A DNA stretch of 64,000 nt, from the NCBI GenBank assembly GCA_958451615.1, contig CAUDQR010000012.1, positions 8,612-72,611 on the forward strand, in the 5' to 3' direction. The notes beneath the pieces were generated by a model, which had not been told where the DNA came from, did not search any database, and saw nothing but the letters and a program-made list of their open reading frames with translations. The DNA is from an uncultured Collinsella sp. (GTDB lineage Bacteria; Actinomycetota; Coriobacteriia; Coriobacteriales; Coriobacteriaceae). Shown here in pieces: positions 16,757 to 23,891 of the stretch (positions within the stretch are counted from its first letter, which is position 1; every line of letters starts with the position of its first letter). A program made the position numbers and the translations under genes.

Positions 16757-16843
16757 TTAACTAAATTTACCGTTTTCATTTAACCAGATTTTGCTTTTTT
16801 GATTAACCATATTTACGCAATTCAATTAACGAAACAGATTTAG
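16757..16843. repeat. Four direct repeats with exact 23-bp period upstream of the second DUF4143 gene
   Basis: TTAAC occurs at 16757, 16780, 16803 and 16826, exactly 23 bp apart. The surrounding unit is TTAACYANATTTRC followed by a T-rich spacer; the fourth unit is degenerate after TTAAC. The first unit begins 28 bp from the ATG at 16729, so the array covers the promoter, as for the other DUF4143 gene but with a different sequence and period. Confidence 0.85.
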
Positions 16844-16972
16844 GAGCCATTTTTGCGAACGGCTTAAGCTGTGGTGCAGTCATTGACGTTCTAAAAGACT
16901 AGTCGAAAGGGACACTCTTTTCATAGCTCCGACACATGTGCCAACATGTCTGAAATCGGCGCGCTACAGATT

Positions 16973-17111
16973 GCGCCCATCTACTACTTTTACTCCCGCA
17001 CCCCTGACCATACGCCCCTATTTTCAAAAATCGCACGTTCGCTACCTGCAGTTTTAATATTGCGATTTTCATCGTGCTTCGAGGTAAGCGACCAAAAGTA
17101 GTAGATGGCCC
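16973..17111. repeat. Palindromic intergenic element, family A, copy 2
   Basis: Ends are inverted: GCCCATCTACTACTTTT near 16975 reads back as AAAAGTAGTAGATGGCC at 17093-17109. The core shares AAAATCGCA...CTACCTGC-GTTTT with copy 1 at 5611-5751, in the opposite orientation. With the repeats at 16757-16843 it accounts for most of the gap between the DUF4143 gene and the PTS IIB gene; the remainder (16844-16972, 17112-17184) shows nothing recognisable. Confidence 0.75.
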
Positions 17112-17184
17112 CAATTCCTGGCCGAGGGCATATCGCCGCTCCTCCACGGGAAAATACGATCCGTTTTCCTCCGCCCCCAGGTAA

Positions 17185-17667
17185 TCACACGAGCAGGTTC
17201 TCGATGGGATCGGGGTCGGAACTGGGGAGATAACGGATTTCTAGCTCTATGCCGAGCTTTTGCAACTCTTTGAAGGCGGCGATGTCCGTATCGTCTACGG
17301 CAATGGCAGGCGTTGCAGAGCGCTTGCCCTCCCTCGCCCGCATATGGCCGATGCTGATCTTGGTGATCGGCACACCGCCCTTGACCAGCGCGAGTACATC
17401 CGTGGGCGACGCCACCATGATGAGAATCCATTGGCGCGGCGTTGCGGTATGAATGATGTCGATGGTCCTTTGCACCGAGAAAAACCGCGTCCACACGCCC
17501 TCGGGCGCCGCGACCCTCATAGGCGCCCACTTGCGCGAATCCGCCGCAATCTCGTCGTTAACGATCAGGACGAGATTGGAACCAACCGCCTCATTCCACA
17601 GCTCAACGTCTTGCCCGTAAATAAACCGATCATCGATGCGTGTGAGAAGAATCTTGGGTTGAGCCAT
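17185..17667 (-). CDS. Orphan PTS mannose-family IIB-like protein lacking the active-site His
   Basis: A 160-residue relative of the mannose/amino-sugar PTS IIB subunit. It is similar over its whole length to the IIB at 28053-28535 (both start MA-P-ILLTRID-R, both contain LVKGGVPI-K--IG-M). In the true IIB the phosphorylatable residue is His17 in RLVHGQ; here the same position is Tyr17 in RFIYGQ, so phosphotransfer as in the family is not expected. There is no IIA, IIC or IID next to it. The ATG at 17667 aligns with the paralogue's start. It may be a regulator, a decoy binding partner or a decaying gene; the frame is intact. Confidence 0.8.
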   Translation of the reverse strand: MAQPKILLTRIDDRFIYGQDVELWNEAVGSNLVLIVNDEIAADSRKWAPMRVAAPEGVWTRFFSVQRTIDIIHTATPRQWILIMVASPTDVLALVKGGVPITKISIGHMRAREGKRSATPAIAVDDTDIAAFKELQKLGIELEIRYLPSSDPDPIENLLV

Positions 17668-17874
17668 GGCCGCCCCATTCTGTTTGAGACCCATACGAGC
17701 GGGACGTCAGCCACCAACTCAACAGCAGGTCAAGCGCCAAATGAACGCTGCAGACATCACGCCTCCAATATTAGTGCATTTAAAGTGAGAAAAGCCGTCA
17801 CAACACTTGCGCGGATGTGCGATGTCCCGTATCATAGACAGCCGTTGATGCCTCAGTTGCGTCATCACATGGCC

Positions 17875-17950
17875 GCCAGCGTAGCTCAGTTGGTAGAGCA
17901 CCGCTCTCGTAAAGCGGGGGTCACCGGTTCGAGCCCGGTCGCTGGCTCCA
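17875..17950 (+). tRNA. tRNA-Thr (anticodon CGT)
   Basis: A 76-nt cloverleaf with acceptor arms GCCAGCG / CGCTGGC, discriminator T and encoded CCA. The D arm has AGCTCAGTTGGTAGAGC, the anticodon stem CCGCT/AGCGG encloses loop CTCGTAA (anticodon CGT), and the T arm has CCGGTTCGAGCCCGG. A terminator follows directly. Confidence 0.96.
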
Positions 17951-17961
17951 TTGCACAAGAT

Positions 17962-17986
17962 AGCCGCCTTCGGGCGGCTTTTTTGT
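17962..17986 (+). terminator. Intrinsic terminator after tRNA-Thr
   Basis: Stem AGCCGCC-TTCG-GGCGGCT followed by T6. The region from here to 18207 has no gene; its AT-rich last 80 bases probably hold the promoter of the next gene. Confidence 0.9.
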
Positions 17987-18207
17987 TGCCGATTCTGAGT
18001 GCGTGCGCGCCAATCCAAGCATCGCCACGTCAACAGCGGCCCACTCGGTGGACTTCGGGTTTAATGCTTAGGGGCGGGGATTTACCAAAGTGAAATCTTA
18101 ATGAAAAGAAACCCAGCTGCAACAATTGCCATGGTGAGCGCTCGAATTGGCCATATAGATCTAAAATAGTCACAATATACAAATGTCGAGAGACATTGGG
18201 GATATAG

Positions 18208-18717
18208 ATGAAAAGAACTAAGGGTTTTCTTTTGTTGGTATTGATGCTGCTCGGACTGTTCTGCCTGAGTGGCCCTTCTTGGGCCAAGGCTGCCTGTCCT
18301 GAAGGTGAGCCTTAGCAGTCTTATACGGGCAGCCTGCTGATAACTGCTAAGGAGGGCGATGCCGACTCTCAGTCTGGGGTAAATCCCCTTGCCACTTTTG
18401 AGGGGGACGGCGGAACGGTCAAGCTTGACCATATTGGTAGCGGGATTTTGAGGTGGCAAGTTCTTCCGGACAAAATTGCGAACGCTCCCTTCTCTTTTGC
18501 TGGAACGATTTATCTATACAAGGTTGTGAGCGGAAAACAAAAATACGTCGATTGCTATCCGACAAACGGGTCTGGAATTGCATTCACCGGCATTTCGGGG
18601 CAGATTGATACACATGTACGAAAGGGAACCTATGTGGTGCGTTGGGTTGGAGCTGCTGCAGGCCCGATATGGATTGCGGTCTTGCGCCCCGATGTCCAAA
18701 TAGGTTTCTCTCTATAG
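18208..18717 (+). pseudogene. Secreted protein gene interrupted by an in-frame amber codon
   Basis: Translating from the ATG at 18208 (GGGGA site upstream) gives MKRTKGFLLLVLMLLGLFCL followed by SGPSWAKA, a clear signal peptide with an AKA|A-type cleavage site. After ACPEGEP comes TAG at 18313-18315. The same frame then continues without a stop for 133 codons to 18717, giving QSYTGSLLITAKEGD ... RPDVQIGFSL, a soluble, beta-rich-looking domain with no recognised family. A C-to-T change in a CAG codon would explain the stop. It is called a pseudogene because no recoding signal was seen; a sequencing error or readthrough is possible. It is more AT-rich than its neighbours and lies 14 bases before the next gene. 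Confidence 0.72.
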
Positions 18718-18731
18718 ACGGGAAGTTGCTC

Positions 18732-19097
18732 ATGGACGCCATATATGACGGAGATGACTGGGTCGATCACTATACTTGGCGCCTGGTCGGCTCGAACGAC
18801 AATGGGGATGTGGTGTTTGATGGACTATGTCCAAAGCATCTCCATCCTTTTGTCTCGTCGTTAATTGAGAGTTCCGCTCGTGTTGCCCCCTACAGCTCGG
18901 CATCGCTTCATGATACGGACGTTTTGAAGACCATAAGGGAATCAATTGACGATGGCACGATGAGCGGCCCGCTGTTTTCTCGGCTTGTGGGGCTAGATGA
19001 GATTGGCTCGAAACGACTGCTTGCGGGCGAAAAAGTGGAACTCACTTATCGGTCGATGATTTCAATCCTGCGGCTAGCCGATGTTCTTCGCAAATAA
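18732..19097 (+). CDS. Hypothetical protein
   Basis: Not recognised. The 121-residue product starts MDAIYDGDDWVDHYTWRLVG and ends ELTYRSMISILRLADVLRK; it has no signal peptide or membrane segment and looks like a small soluble cytoplasmic protein. The frame is open further upstream, but the ATG at 18732 has a GGGAAG site 5-6 bases before it. It lies 14 bases after the interrupted secreted-protein gene and is probably co-transcribed with it. Base composition is lower in GC than the flanking sugar genes, which suggests that the pair arrived together. Confidence 0.65.
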   Translation: MDAIYDGDDWVDHYTWRLVGSNDNGDVVFDGLCPKHLHPFVSSLIESSARVAPYSSASLHDTDVLKTIRESIDDGTMSGPLFSRLVGLDEIGSKRLLAGEKVELTYRSMISILRLADVLRK

Positions 19098-19126
19098 ATG
19101 AGGCTTCCCTATTCAAAAACATGAAA

Positions 19127-19201
19127 CCCCGCCAAACGTGATTTCCCTAGGGAAAACCCGTTTGGCGGGGTCCTAGCGTGATTTCCCTAGGGGAATCACG
19201 C
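19127..19201. terminator. Twin hairpins between convergent genes
   Basis: The first hairpin pairs CCCCGCCAAACG (19127-19138) with CGTTTGGCGGGG (19159-19170). The second is GCGTGATTTCCC-TAG-GGGAATCACGC-like at 19176-19201. The 16-mer CGTGATTTCCCTAGGG occurs in both, at 19137-19152 and 19177-19192, 40 bases apart. They sit between the plus-strand gene ending at 19097 and the minus-strand gene ending at 19233 and could terminate both. Confidence 0.65.
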
Positions 19202-19232
19202 CATCAGACGAACAGCTCAACCGAGCAGTTCG

Positions 19233-19706
19233 CTACTCCTCCCAGTAAGCATCTGCAAGCAGCTTAAAGCAGATCTTCTTGACCGGCTGTGCGCCATCGC
19301 CCGGGAACTCGAGCGTGGGCATGTGAGGCTCGCCGGCAACGAACAGTGCAAACTTATCGTCAGCAAGATCGCCGGCGATCGAGACGTCGGAATCGACCAG
19401 GTCGTAGTCGTCCTTCTCGTCAAACTCCTGGACCAGCGTCAGGCTGCCCGTGGCAACCTTAAAGGCCTCACGACCCTCGACGTCAATCTGCAAGTCGTGA
19501 TAGCGCTGATGCGTCTCGTAGTGAGCCTCGGCCTCGGGACGCGTCGTGGGAGCCATGACGTTCGCAAAGACCTTGTCGCCCAGAATCGGATGGCTGCCGA
19601 CCTCGAGCTCCGCCGGGTCGTTCTCCTCGAGCCAGTCGATCAGCACATCGAGACCCTTGAGCATTCCGCGGTATTCCTCGATATCGCCCAATGCACCGTA
19701 AATCAT
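19233..19706 (-). CDS. YhcH/YjgK/YiaL (DUF386) family protein
   Basis: A 157-residue cupin-fold protein of the family that includes the sialic-acid anomerase NanQ and YiaL/EbgC-type proteins found with sugar operons. The sequence shows the family's HYETHQRYHDLQIDVEGREAF segment with conserved His residues and KICFKLLADAYWEE-type ending. The usual length is about 150. It lies just downstream of a nagA fragment and the second lacC-lacX block, on the same strand, so a role in handling sugar anomers in amino-sugar or galactose use is reasonable, but the substrate is not shown. Confidence 0.85.
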   Translation of the reverse strand: MIYGALGDIEEYRGMLKGLDVLIDWLEENDPAELEVGSHPILGDKVFANVMAPTTRPEAEAHYETHQRYHDLQIDVEGREAFKVATGSLTLVQEFDEKDDYDLVDSDVSIAGDLADDKFALFVAGEPHMPTLEFPGDGAQPVKKICFKLLADAYWEE

Positions 19707-19738
19707 TTAAATCCCCTCTCGGATCGTTTCTTTGGCGG

Positions 19739-19868
19739 CTACTCGGCAAACGCATTGCCGACGCTGTTGCCACCCACATACGTCTCGACCAGGGTAAGGT
19801 CGGGATTGAACACGACAGCATCGGCGTCGCGCCCCGGCATAATGCTACCGCACTTGTCGTCGACTCTA
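19739..19868 (-). pseudogene. Remnant of the nagA 3' end
   Basis: Minus-strand translation just before the TAG at 19739 gives VDDKCGSIMPGRDADAVVFN followed by PDLTLVETYVGGNSVGNAFAE. This matches the C-terminus of the intact NagA at 22604-23773 at about four of five positions, including the exact end. Upstream of VDDKCG the match stops, about 43 bases from the lacC copy 2 stop. There is no usable start. The intact nagA ends on the other side of the lacC-lacX-flavodoxin block, so that block is bracketed by two same-direction nagA 3' ends. Confidence 0.8.
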
Positions 19869-19910
19869 ACCACAAGCAAGCAACCGATGCCGGGGGCGGC
19901 GCACAGGCTC

Positions 19911-20846
19911 CTACAGCTCGGTCACGACAACGCCGTTGTAAACCTCGTCCCAACGATCCATAACCAAGTGGCCAGTCATGGGATCCATGGCATTGAGCTT
20001 GCCGCAGGTGTTGGCGGTACGCAGCACCGTCTCGTCATCCGCGCCAGCAGCAATCGCATGTGCGAAGCCGGCAATGGTCGAATCGCCAGAGCCCGTAGCG
20101 TTAACGGCGGGGATATCGGGGGTCTTGGCGCGGAATGCACGGCCATTATGGAAGCCCACGGAGCCGGCAGCGCCCATGGACACGACGACCCAGGGGATAT
20201 CGGAGAAGCGGGCATCAGAGGCGAGCGCGGCGCGGAGCTCGTCCACATCGTCGGTGGTAAAGCTCGTGCCCAGAAGGCCGTTAATCTCGGTCAGGTTAGG
20301 CTTGACCAGCTCGGGCTTAATTTCGGACTTAAGGGCGGCCTCGAGCGAAGCACCCGAGGTATCGAGCAGCACCTTGGCGCCGGCGTTCTCGGCAATACCC
20401 GTGATCTTGGCGTAGTAGCCCGCCTCGACACCACGGGGCAGCGAACCCGAGATGGTAACGACAGCGGCCTTGCTCGCAAGCTCGGCGAACTTGGCGGTAA
20501 AGGCATCGAGCTCCTCGGGGGCAATCGTCGGGCCGCTCTCGAGTAGCTCGGTCTGGTTGCCGGCGTGGAGGATGTTAAGGCAAATGCGAGTCTCGCCCTT
20601 GATGGGTACGAAATCATTCTTAATGCCGTTGGCATCCATGAGCTCGGCCATATAGGCGCCCATATGACCACCAAGTAGGCCGGTTGCCACAACGTCGTCG
20701 CCCAGCTGGCCCAGCACACGGGCCACGTTGAGGCCCTTGCCGCCGGCGGTCTTTTCGGGCGTCACACGGTTGACGTCGTCGATAACGAGCTCATCGAGCT
20801 GATAGCGCGTATCGACAGACGGGTTCATCGTAACGGTGAGGATCAT
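19911..20846 (-). CDS. lacC: Tagatose-6-phosphate kinase (PfkB family), copy 2
   Basis: A 311-residue PfkB-family kinase, by eye about 85-90% identical to copy 1 at 1171-2106, with the same MILTVTMNPS start, GGKGLNVARVL segment and catalytic NATGSGDSTIAGF motif. In this location, near nagA, agaS and the mannose-family PTS, its likely job is the kinase step after AgaS in GalNAc/galactosamine catabolism, which also yields tagatose-6-phosphate. It is preceded on the same strand by a LacX-like gene, exactly as copy 1 is. A 1-phosphofructokinase role is the alternative. Confidence 0.85.
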   Translation of the reverse strand: MILTVTMNPSVDTRYQLDELVIDDVNRVTPEKTAGGKGLNVARVLGQLGDDVVATGLLGGHMGAYMAELMDANGIKNDFVPIKGETRICLNILHAGNQTELLESGPTIAPEELDAFTAKFAELASKAAVVTISGSLPRGVEAGYYAKITGIAENAGAKVLLDTSGASLEAALKSEIKPELVKPNLTEINGLLGTSFTTDDVDELRAALASDARFSDIPWVVVSMGAAGSVGFHNGRAFRAKTPDIPAVNATGSGDSTIAGFAHAIAAGADDETVLRTANTCGKLNAMDPMTGHLVMDRWDEVYNGVVVTEL

Positions 20847-20905
20847 TTTTAGCTCCTTATCTCGCAGGCTCCTTGTGCCTCGCGATACGAGTCGACAAAA
20901 CGTAA

Positions 20906-21787
20906 TTACAGAATCTCAATCGCGAACGAGCGAACGACGGTCTCCCTGGGCTTGGCGACAAGGCAGCCACGCTTATGCTCAAGCACGTCGTCCTCATCGG
21001 AGCAGGTCGAAAGACCGCCCCAGGGCTCAACTGCCACAAAATCGCCCTCGGGCTTGCTCCACACAATGAGATATGGGAAGCCCTCAAAGCTCAGGCGAAC
21101 GCCCTTGTCCTCGCCCTTCTTGGAAAGCGTAACCTGACGGCTCTCGAGCACGTCAAAGATGGTCTCCGCAAAATCGAAGAGCTCGTGCGACAGGGGCAGC
21201 GTCTTTCCCACCATGGGGCTCTTGGAGCGGTTGGTCACGTCAATCAAGCCAGTCGAGGGGACGGCAGTGCAAAGCTCAGCAGCTTCGTCCTTCTCAAAGC
21301 GCAGCTCGTAGTCCGTATAGGCCTCGCCCTCATCGAGCGGGCACCTAAAGCCGGGATGACCGCCGATAAAGAACGGCATGTCCTCGGTTCCCTCGTTGGT
21401 CACCTCATAAGAGACGCGCACGGCATCCCCCTCGAGCGTATAACGAGCGACAAGCTTAAACGGGTACGGATAATCGCTCAGCAGCGCGGCGTTATCCTCG
21501 GAAGCCAGGCACATCGTCAGCTCGTTCTCGCTTTGGCTCAGCAGCTTCCACTCCTGTTTGCGCGCAAATCCGTGGCGAGCGAGCTTTACATGATGCCCGG
21601 CGAACGTCATGGCGCTGTTATCGCGCAAGCCTCCGCAAATCGGGAAGCAAATCGGTGCCTGGCCGGACCACACGGCGGGATCGCCCTGCCACAAGTACTC
21701 TCGACCTCCAGCCTCAATCGAGGTAAACGAACCACCAGCCGTGGACACCTTAATAGAAATCGAATCGTTGGAGAGAGCGTATTCCAT
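20906..21787 (-). CDS. LacX-like aldose 1-epimerase family protein, copy 2
   Basis: A 293-residue LacX-subgroup mutarotase-fold protein, the same length as copy 1 at 2160-3041 and closely similar throughout (REYLWQGDPAVWSGQAPICFP; PFFIGGHPGFRCPL). The frame is open to 21823, but the ATG at 21787 has an AGGA site 6-7 bases upstream and aligns with the start of copy 1. It precedes lacC copy 2 by 59 bases on the same strand. The pair was evidently duplicated as a unit and has since diverged, so it is not a recent assembly duplicate. Confidence 0.82.
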   Translation of the reverse strand: MEYALSNDSISIKVSTAGGSFTSIEAGGREYLWQGDPAVWSGQAPICFPICGGLRDNSAMTFAGHHVKLARHGFARKQEWKLLSQSENELTMCLASEDNAALLSDYPYPFKLVARYTLEGDAVRVSYEVTNEGTEDMPFFIGGHPGFRCPLDEGEAYTDYELRFEKDEAAELCTAVPSTGLIDVTNRSKSPMVGKTLPLSHELFDFAETIFDVLESRQVTLSKKGEDKGVRLSFEGFPYLIVWSKPEGDFVAVEPWGGLSTCSDEDDVLEHKRGCLVAKPRETVVRSFAIEIL

Positions 21788-21943
21788 TGCCCATCCTTTC
21801 GAACAACTGCTTTTTGCTCGCAAGTACCCGTCTCGGCCCTAACCAAAGGACAAACCCGCACGTTCATCGATGCGTCCGGTATCCCAGCCGTGCAACGGGG
21901 TACCATACAGACATTGATGCAATTACAGCTGAAAGGCCTTCTT

Positions 21944-22528
21944 ATGCGAACCATCATCCTCTACGCCTCGCGCCATCACGGCAATACGAAAAAGCTCGTG
22001 GACGCCATCGTTGAGGCACACCCCGAGATCGATACCCTCGACGTCAAAGCGCTCGGCAAAAACGAGTATCCCAACCTGCACGAATATCATCTGATCGGTG
22101 TCGCCACGGGCATCTATTACTCCGAGATCGACAAAGATATGGCACGCGTGCTCACTAACGTGCTGCAACCGCAGGACAAAGTGTTTGGCCTTATGACCTA
22201 CGGTGGCAAAAACAAGTGGTACGGCAAGGATATCGATGGCATCTGCCGCATGAGGCAGGCCATCTTTATGGGTGTCTACGGCTGCCCCGGCTTTGATACG
22301 TGGGGACCGTTCAAGCTCGCCGGCGGTGTCCAAAAGGGACACCCGACCGCTGAGGAAATTAAGGGCGCCGTCGACTTCTTCGACAAGATCGAAGACGAGT
22401 ATGGCGACATCATCGTCGAAGAGTACGCAAAGCGCGAGAAGCGTCTAGCATACGAGAAGGAGCATCCTGCGGGAGGTCTTGTGGCCGGCGTTAAGCGCAC
22501 GGCAAAGAAGATTGCTAACAAGCTGTAA
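21944..22528 (+). CDS. Flavodoxin-like protein
   Basis: A 194-residue FMN-binding-type protein. It starts MRTIILYASRHHGNTKKLVDAI, where the loop after the first strand (SRHHGNTKK) is the flavodoxin phosphate-binding loop, and continues with LIGVATGIYYSEIDKDMARVL and VFGLMTYGGKNKWYGKDIDGI as in the flavodoxin/flavoprotein family. The C-terminal 40 residues are charged. The ATG at 21944 has an AAAGG site. It is the only plus-strand gene in this minus-strand sugar region, divergent from the LacX-like gene and convergent with nagA. The electron partner is unknown. Confidence 0.82.
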   Translation: MRTIILYASRHHGNTKKLVDAIVEAHPEIDTLDVKALGKNEYPNLHEYHLIGVATGIYYSEIDKDMARVLTNVLQPQDKVFGLMTYGGKNKWYGKDIDGICRMRQAIFMGVYGCPGFDTWGPFKLAGGVQKGHPTAEEIKGAVDFFDKIEDEYGDIIVEEYAKREKRLAYEKEHPAGGLVAGVKRTAKKIANKL

Positions 22529-22558
22529 CTGTGAAGGTGCTTTTGAGCGTTTAACCCA

Positions 22559-22598
22559 TACGGCGGGTCCGAGCAATTTCGGGCCCGCCGTCTTTTTC
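22559..22598 (+). terminator. Terminator between flavodoxin gene and nagA
   Basis: Stem ACGGCGGGTCCGA (22560) / TCGGGCCCGCCGT (to 22591) with a T-rich tail CTTTTTCT on the plus strand; it lies between convergent genes. Confidence 0.8.
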
Positions 22599-22603
22599 TA
22601 TCG

Positions 22604-23773
22604 TTACTCGGTAAAGGCGTTGCCGACGCTCTGGCCGCCAACATACGTCTCGACGAGGGTGAGCTCATGGTCGAACACGACAAAGTCGGCGTCGCGACCC
22701 GGCATGATGCTGCCGCACTTATCCTCGATGTGTGCAGAGCGAGCCGGCACCTCGGTTGCCATGCGAATGGCGATATCGGCGCTGGCGATGCCCCAATCGA
22801 CAATGTTCTTGACGCCCTGGGCAAGCGTGAGCACCGAGCCGGCAATGCTCTTGCCGTCAGCGAGCCAGCACAGGTTGTCCTTCATGATGACGTCCATGCC
22901 ACCACTGGTGTAGCTGCCCTCGGGCATGCCGCCGCAACCCAGGCAGTCGGTGATGAGCACCGTGTGCTGCCAGCCCTTTGCCTGCAGCAGTGCCTTGATG
23001 GCGGCAGGGTTTACGTGCTTGCCGTCACAGATGATCTCGGCGTAGGTATCGGGCGTGGACATGGCTGCACCCACGACACCGGGCTCGCGGTGATGCAGCC
23101 CGCGCTGGCCGTTATAGGTATGCGTAAAGCAGCTGGCACCGGCGTTGATGGCGGCGATGCACTCATCGTAGGTGGCGTCGGAGTGACCAATGCTGGTCAC
23201 CACACCCTTGGCGTTCAGAGCAGCCGCATAAGCAGCGGCGCCATCGCGCTCGGCAGCCATGGCGCTCTTAACGATGCGACCGCCCGCAGCCTCCTGCCAC
23301 TGATCGAAGACCTCCTCGGAGGGGTCGATAAGATAAGCGGGGTTCTGCGCGCCCACGTGCTTCATGGTAAAGAAGGGGCCCTCCAGGTAGATGCCCTGAA
23401 TGCGAGCACCGCAGAAGTCGGGGCCGCGACCCTCGTCCGCCTGGGCGATGGCAGCGCAAGCGTCCTTGATCTGCTCGACGCCATCGGTGAACGTCGTGGG
23501 CAGCCAGCTGGTGGTACCGCGACGGGCGAGCTCGGTCGAGCTGATATCGATGCCCTCGGGATCGTTATCGGTAGTTGAGTGGTTGTAGAAGCCATGGATG
23601 TGAGTATCGACCATACCCGGTGCGATCCACGATCCCGTGTAGTCCTTAATCTCGCAAGAGGGCTCGTCGGCCTGCCAGGCGCCAAAGACGCCATCCTCGA
23701 CCATAAGATAGCCGCCCAGTTGCGGGCCTGCCGGCAAGAAGAACTTGTCAGCCTTAATTGCGTACGTGCTCAT
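22604..23773 (-). CDS. nagA: N-acetylglucosamine/galactosamine-6-phosphate deacetylase
   Basis: Removes acetate from GlcNAc-6-phosphate or GalNAc-6-phosphate. The 389-residue amidohydrolase has the metal-site pieces DTHIHGF, YLEGPFF, GHSDATYDE and the downstream HTYNGQRGL, and ends VVFDHELTLVETYVGG. The ATG at 23773 has an AGGAG site 5 bases upstream; a GTG two codons out is less likely. It lies 119 bases downstream of agaS on the same strand, after the agaS terminator. The order NagA then AgaS fits a GalNAc route (GalNAc-6-P to GalN-6-P to tagatose-6-P), so it may act as AgaA; specificity cannot be read from sequence. Confidence 0.92.
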   Translation of the reverse strand: MSTYAIKADKFFLPAGPQLGGYLMVEDGVFGAWQADEPSCEIKDYTGSWIAPGMVDTHIHGFYNHSTTDNDPEGIDISSTELARRGTTSWLPTTFTDGVEQIKDACAAIAQADEGRGPDFCGARIQGIYLEGPFFTMKHVGAQNPAYLIDPSEEVFDQWQEAAGGRIVKSAMAAERDGAAAYAAALNAKGVVTSIGHSDATYDECIAAINAGASCFTHTYNGQRGLHHREPGVVGAAMSTPDTYAEIICDGKHVNPAAIKALLQAKGWQHTVLITDCLGCGGMPEGSYTSGGMDVIMKDNLCWLADGKSIAGSVLTLAQGVKNIVDWGIASADIAIRMATEVPARSAHIEDKCGSIMPGRDADFVVFDHELTLVETYVGGQSVGNAFTE

Positions 23774-23832
23774 ATGCACTCCTTGCTTCTAAAGCAGTTG
23801 ACTGTGGTGATGCTTATACCCAGCCCACGTAA

Positions 23833-23876
23833 TAACAAAAAGCGCCCGCCCGCCGTTATGAGCGGACGGGCGCCCT
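23833..23876 (-). terminator. Intrinsic terminator of agaS
   Basis: Stem GCGCCCGCCCGC / GCGGACGGGCGC with a short loop; on the minus strand it is followed by TTTTTGTTATT. It lies 16 bases past the agaS stop. Confidence 0.85.
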
Positions 23877-23891
23877 TACAGGGGGACGCGA

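Noticed and set aside
18313..18315. Programmed recoding of the amber codon (pyrrolysine or readthrough)
   Set aside because: No pyrrolysine genes are visible and no downstream structure was recognised; a point mutation is the simpler reading.
20975..21943. A 517-codon plus-strand gene ending in the flavodoxin
   Set aside because: The first 323 codons are the shadow of the LacX-like gene; the real start is the ATG at 21944 with its own ribosome binding site.
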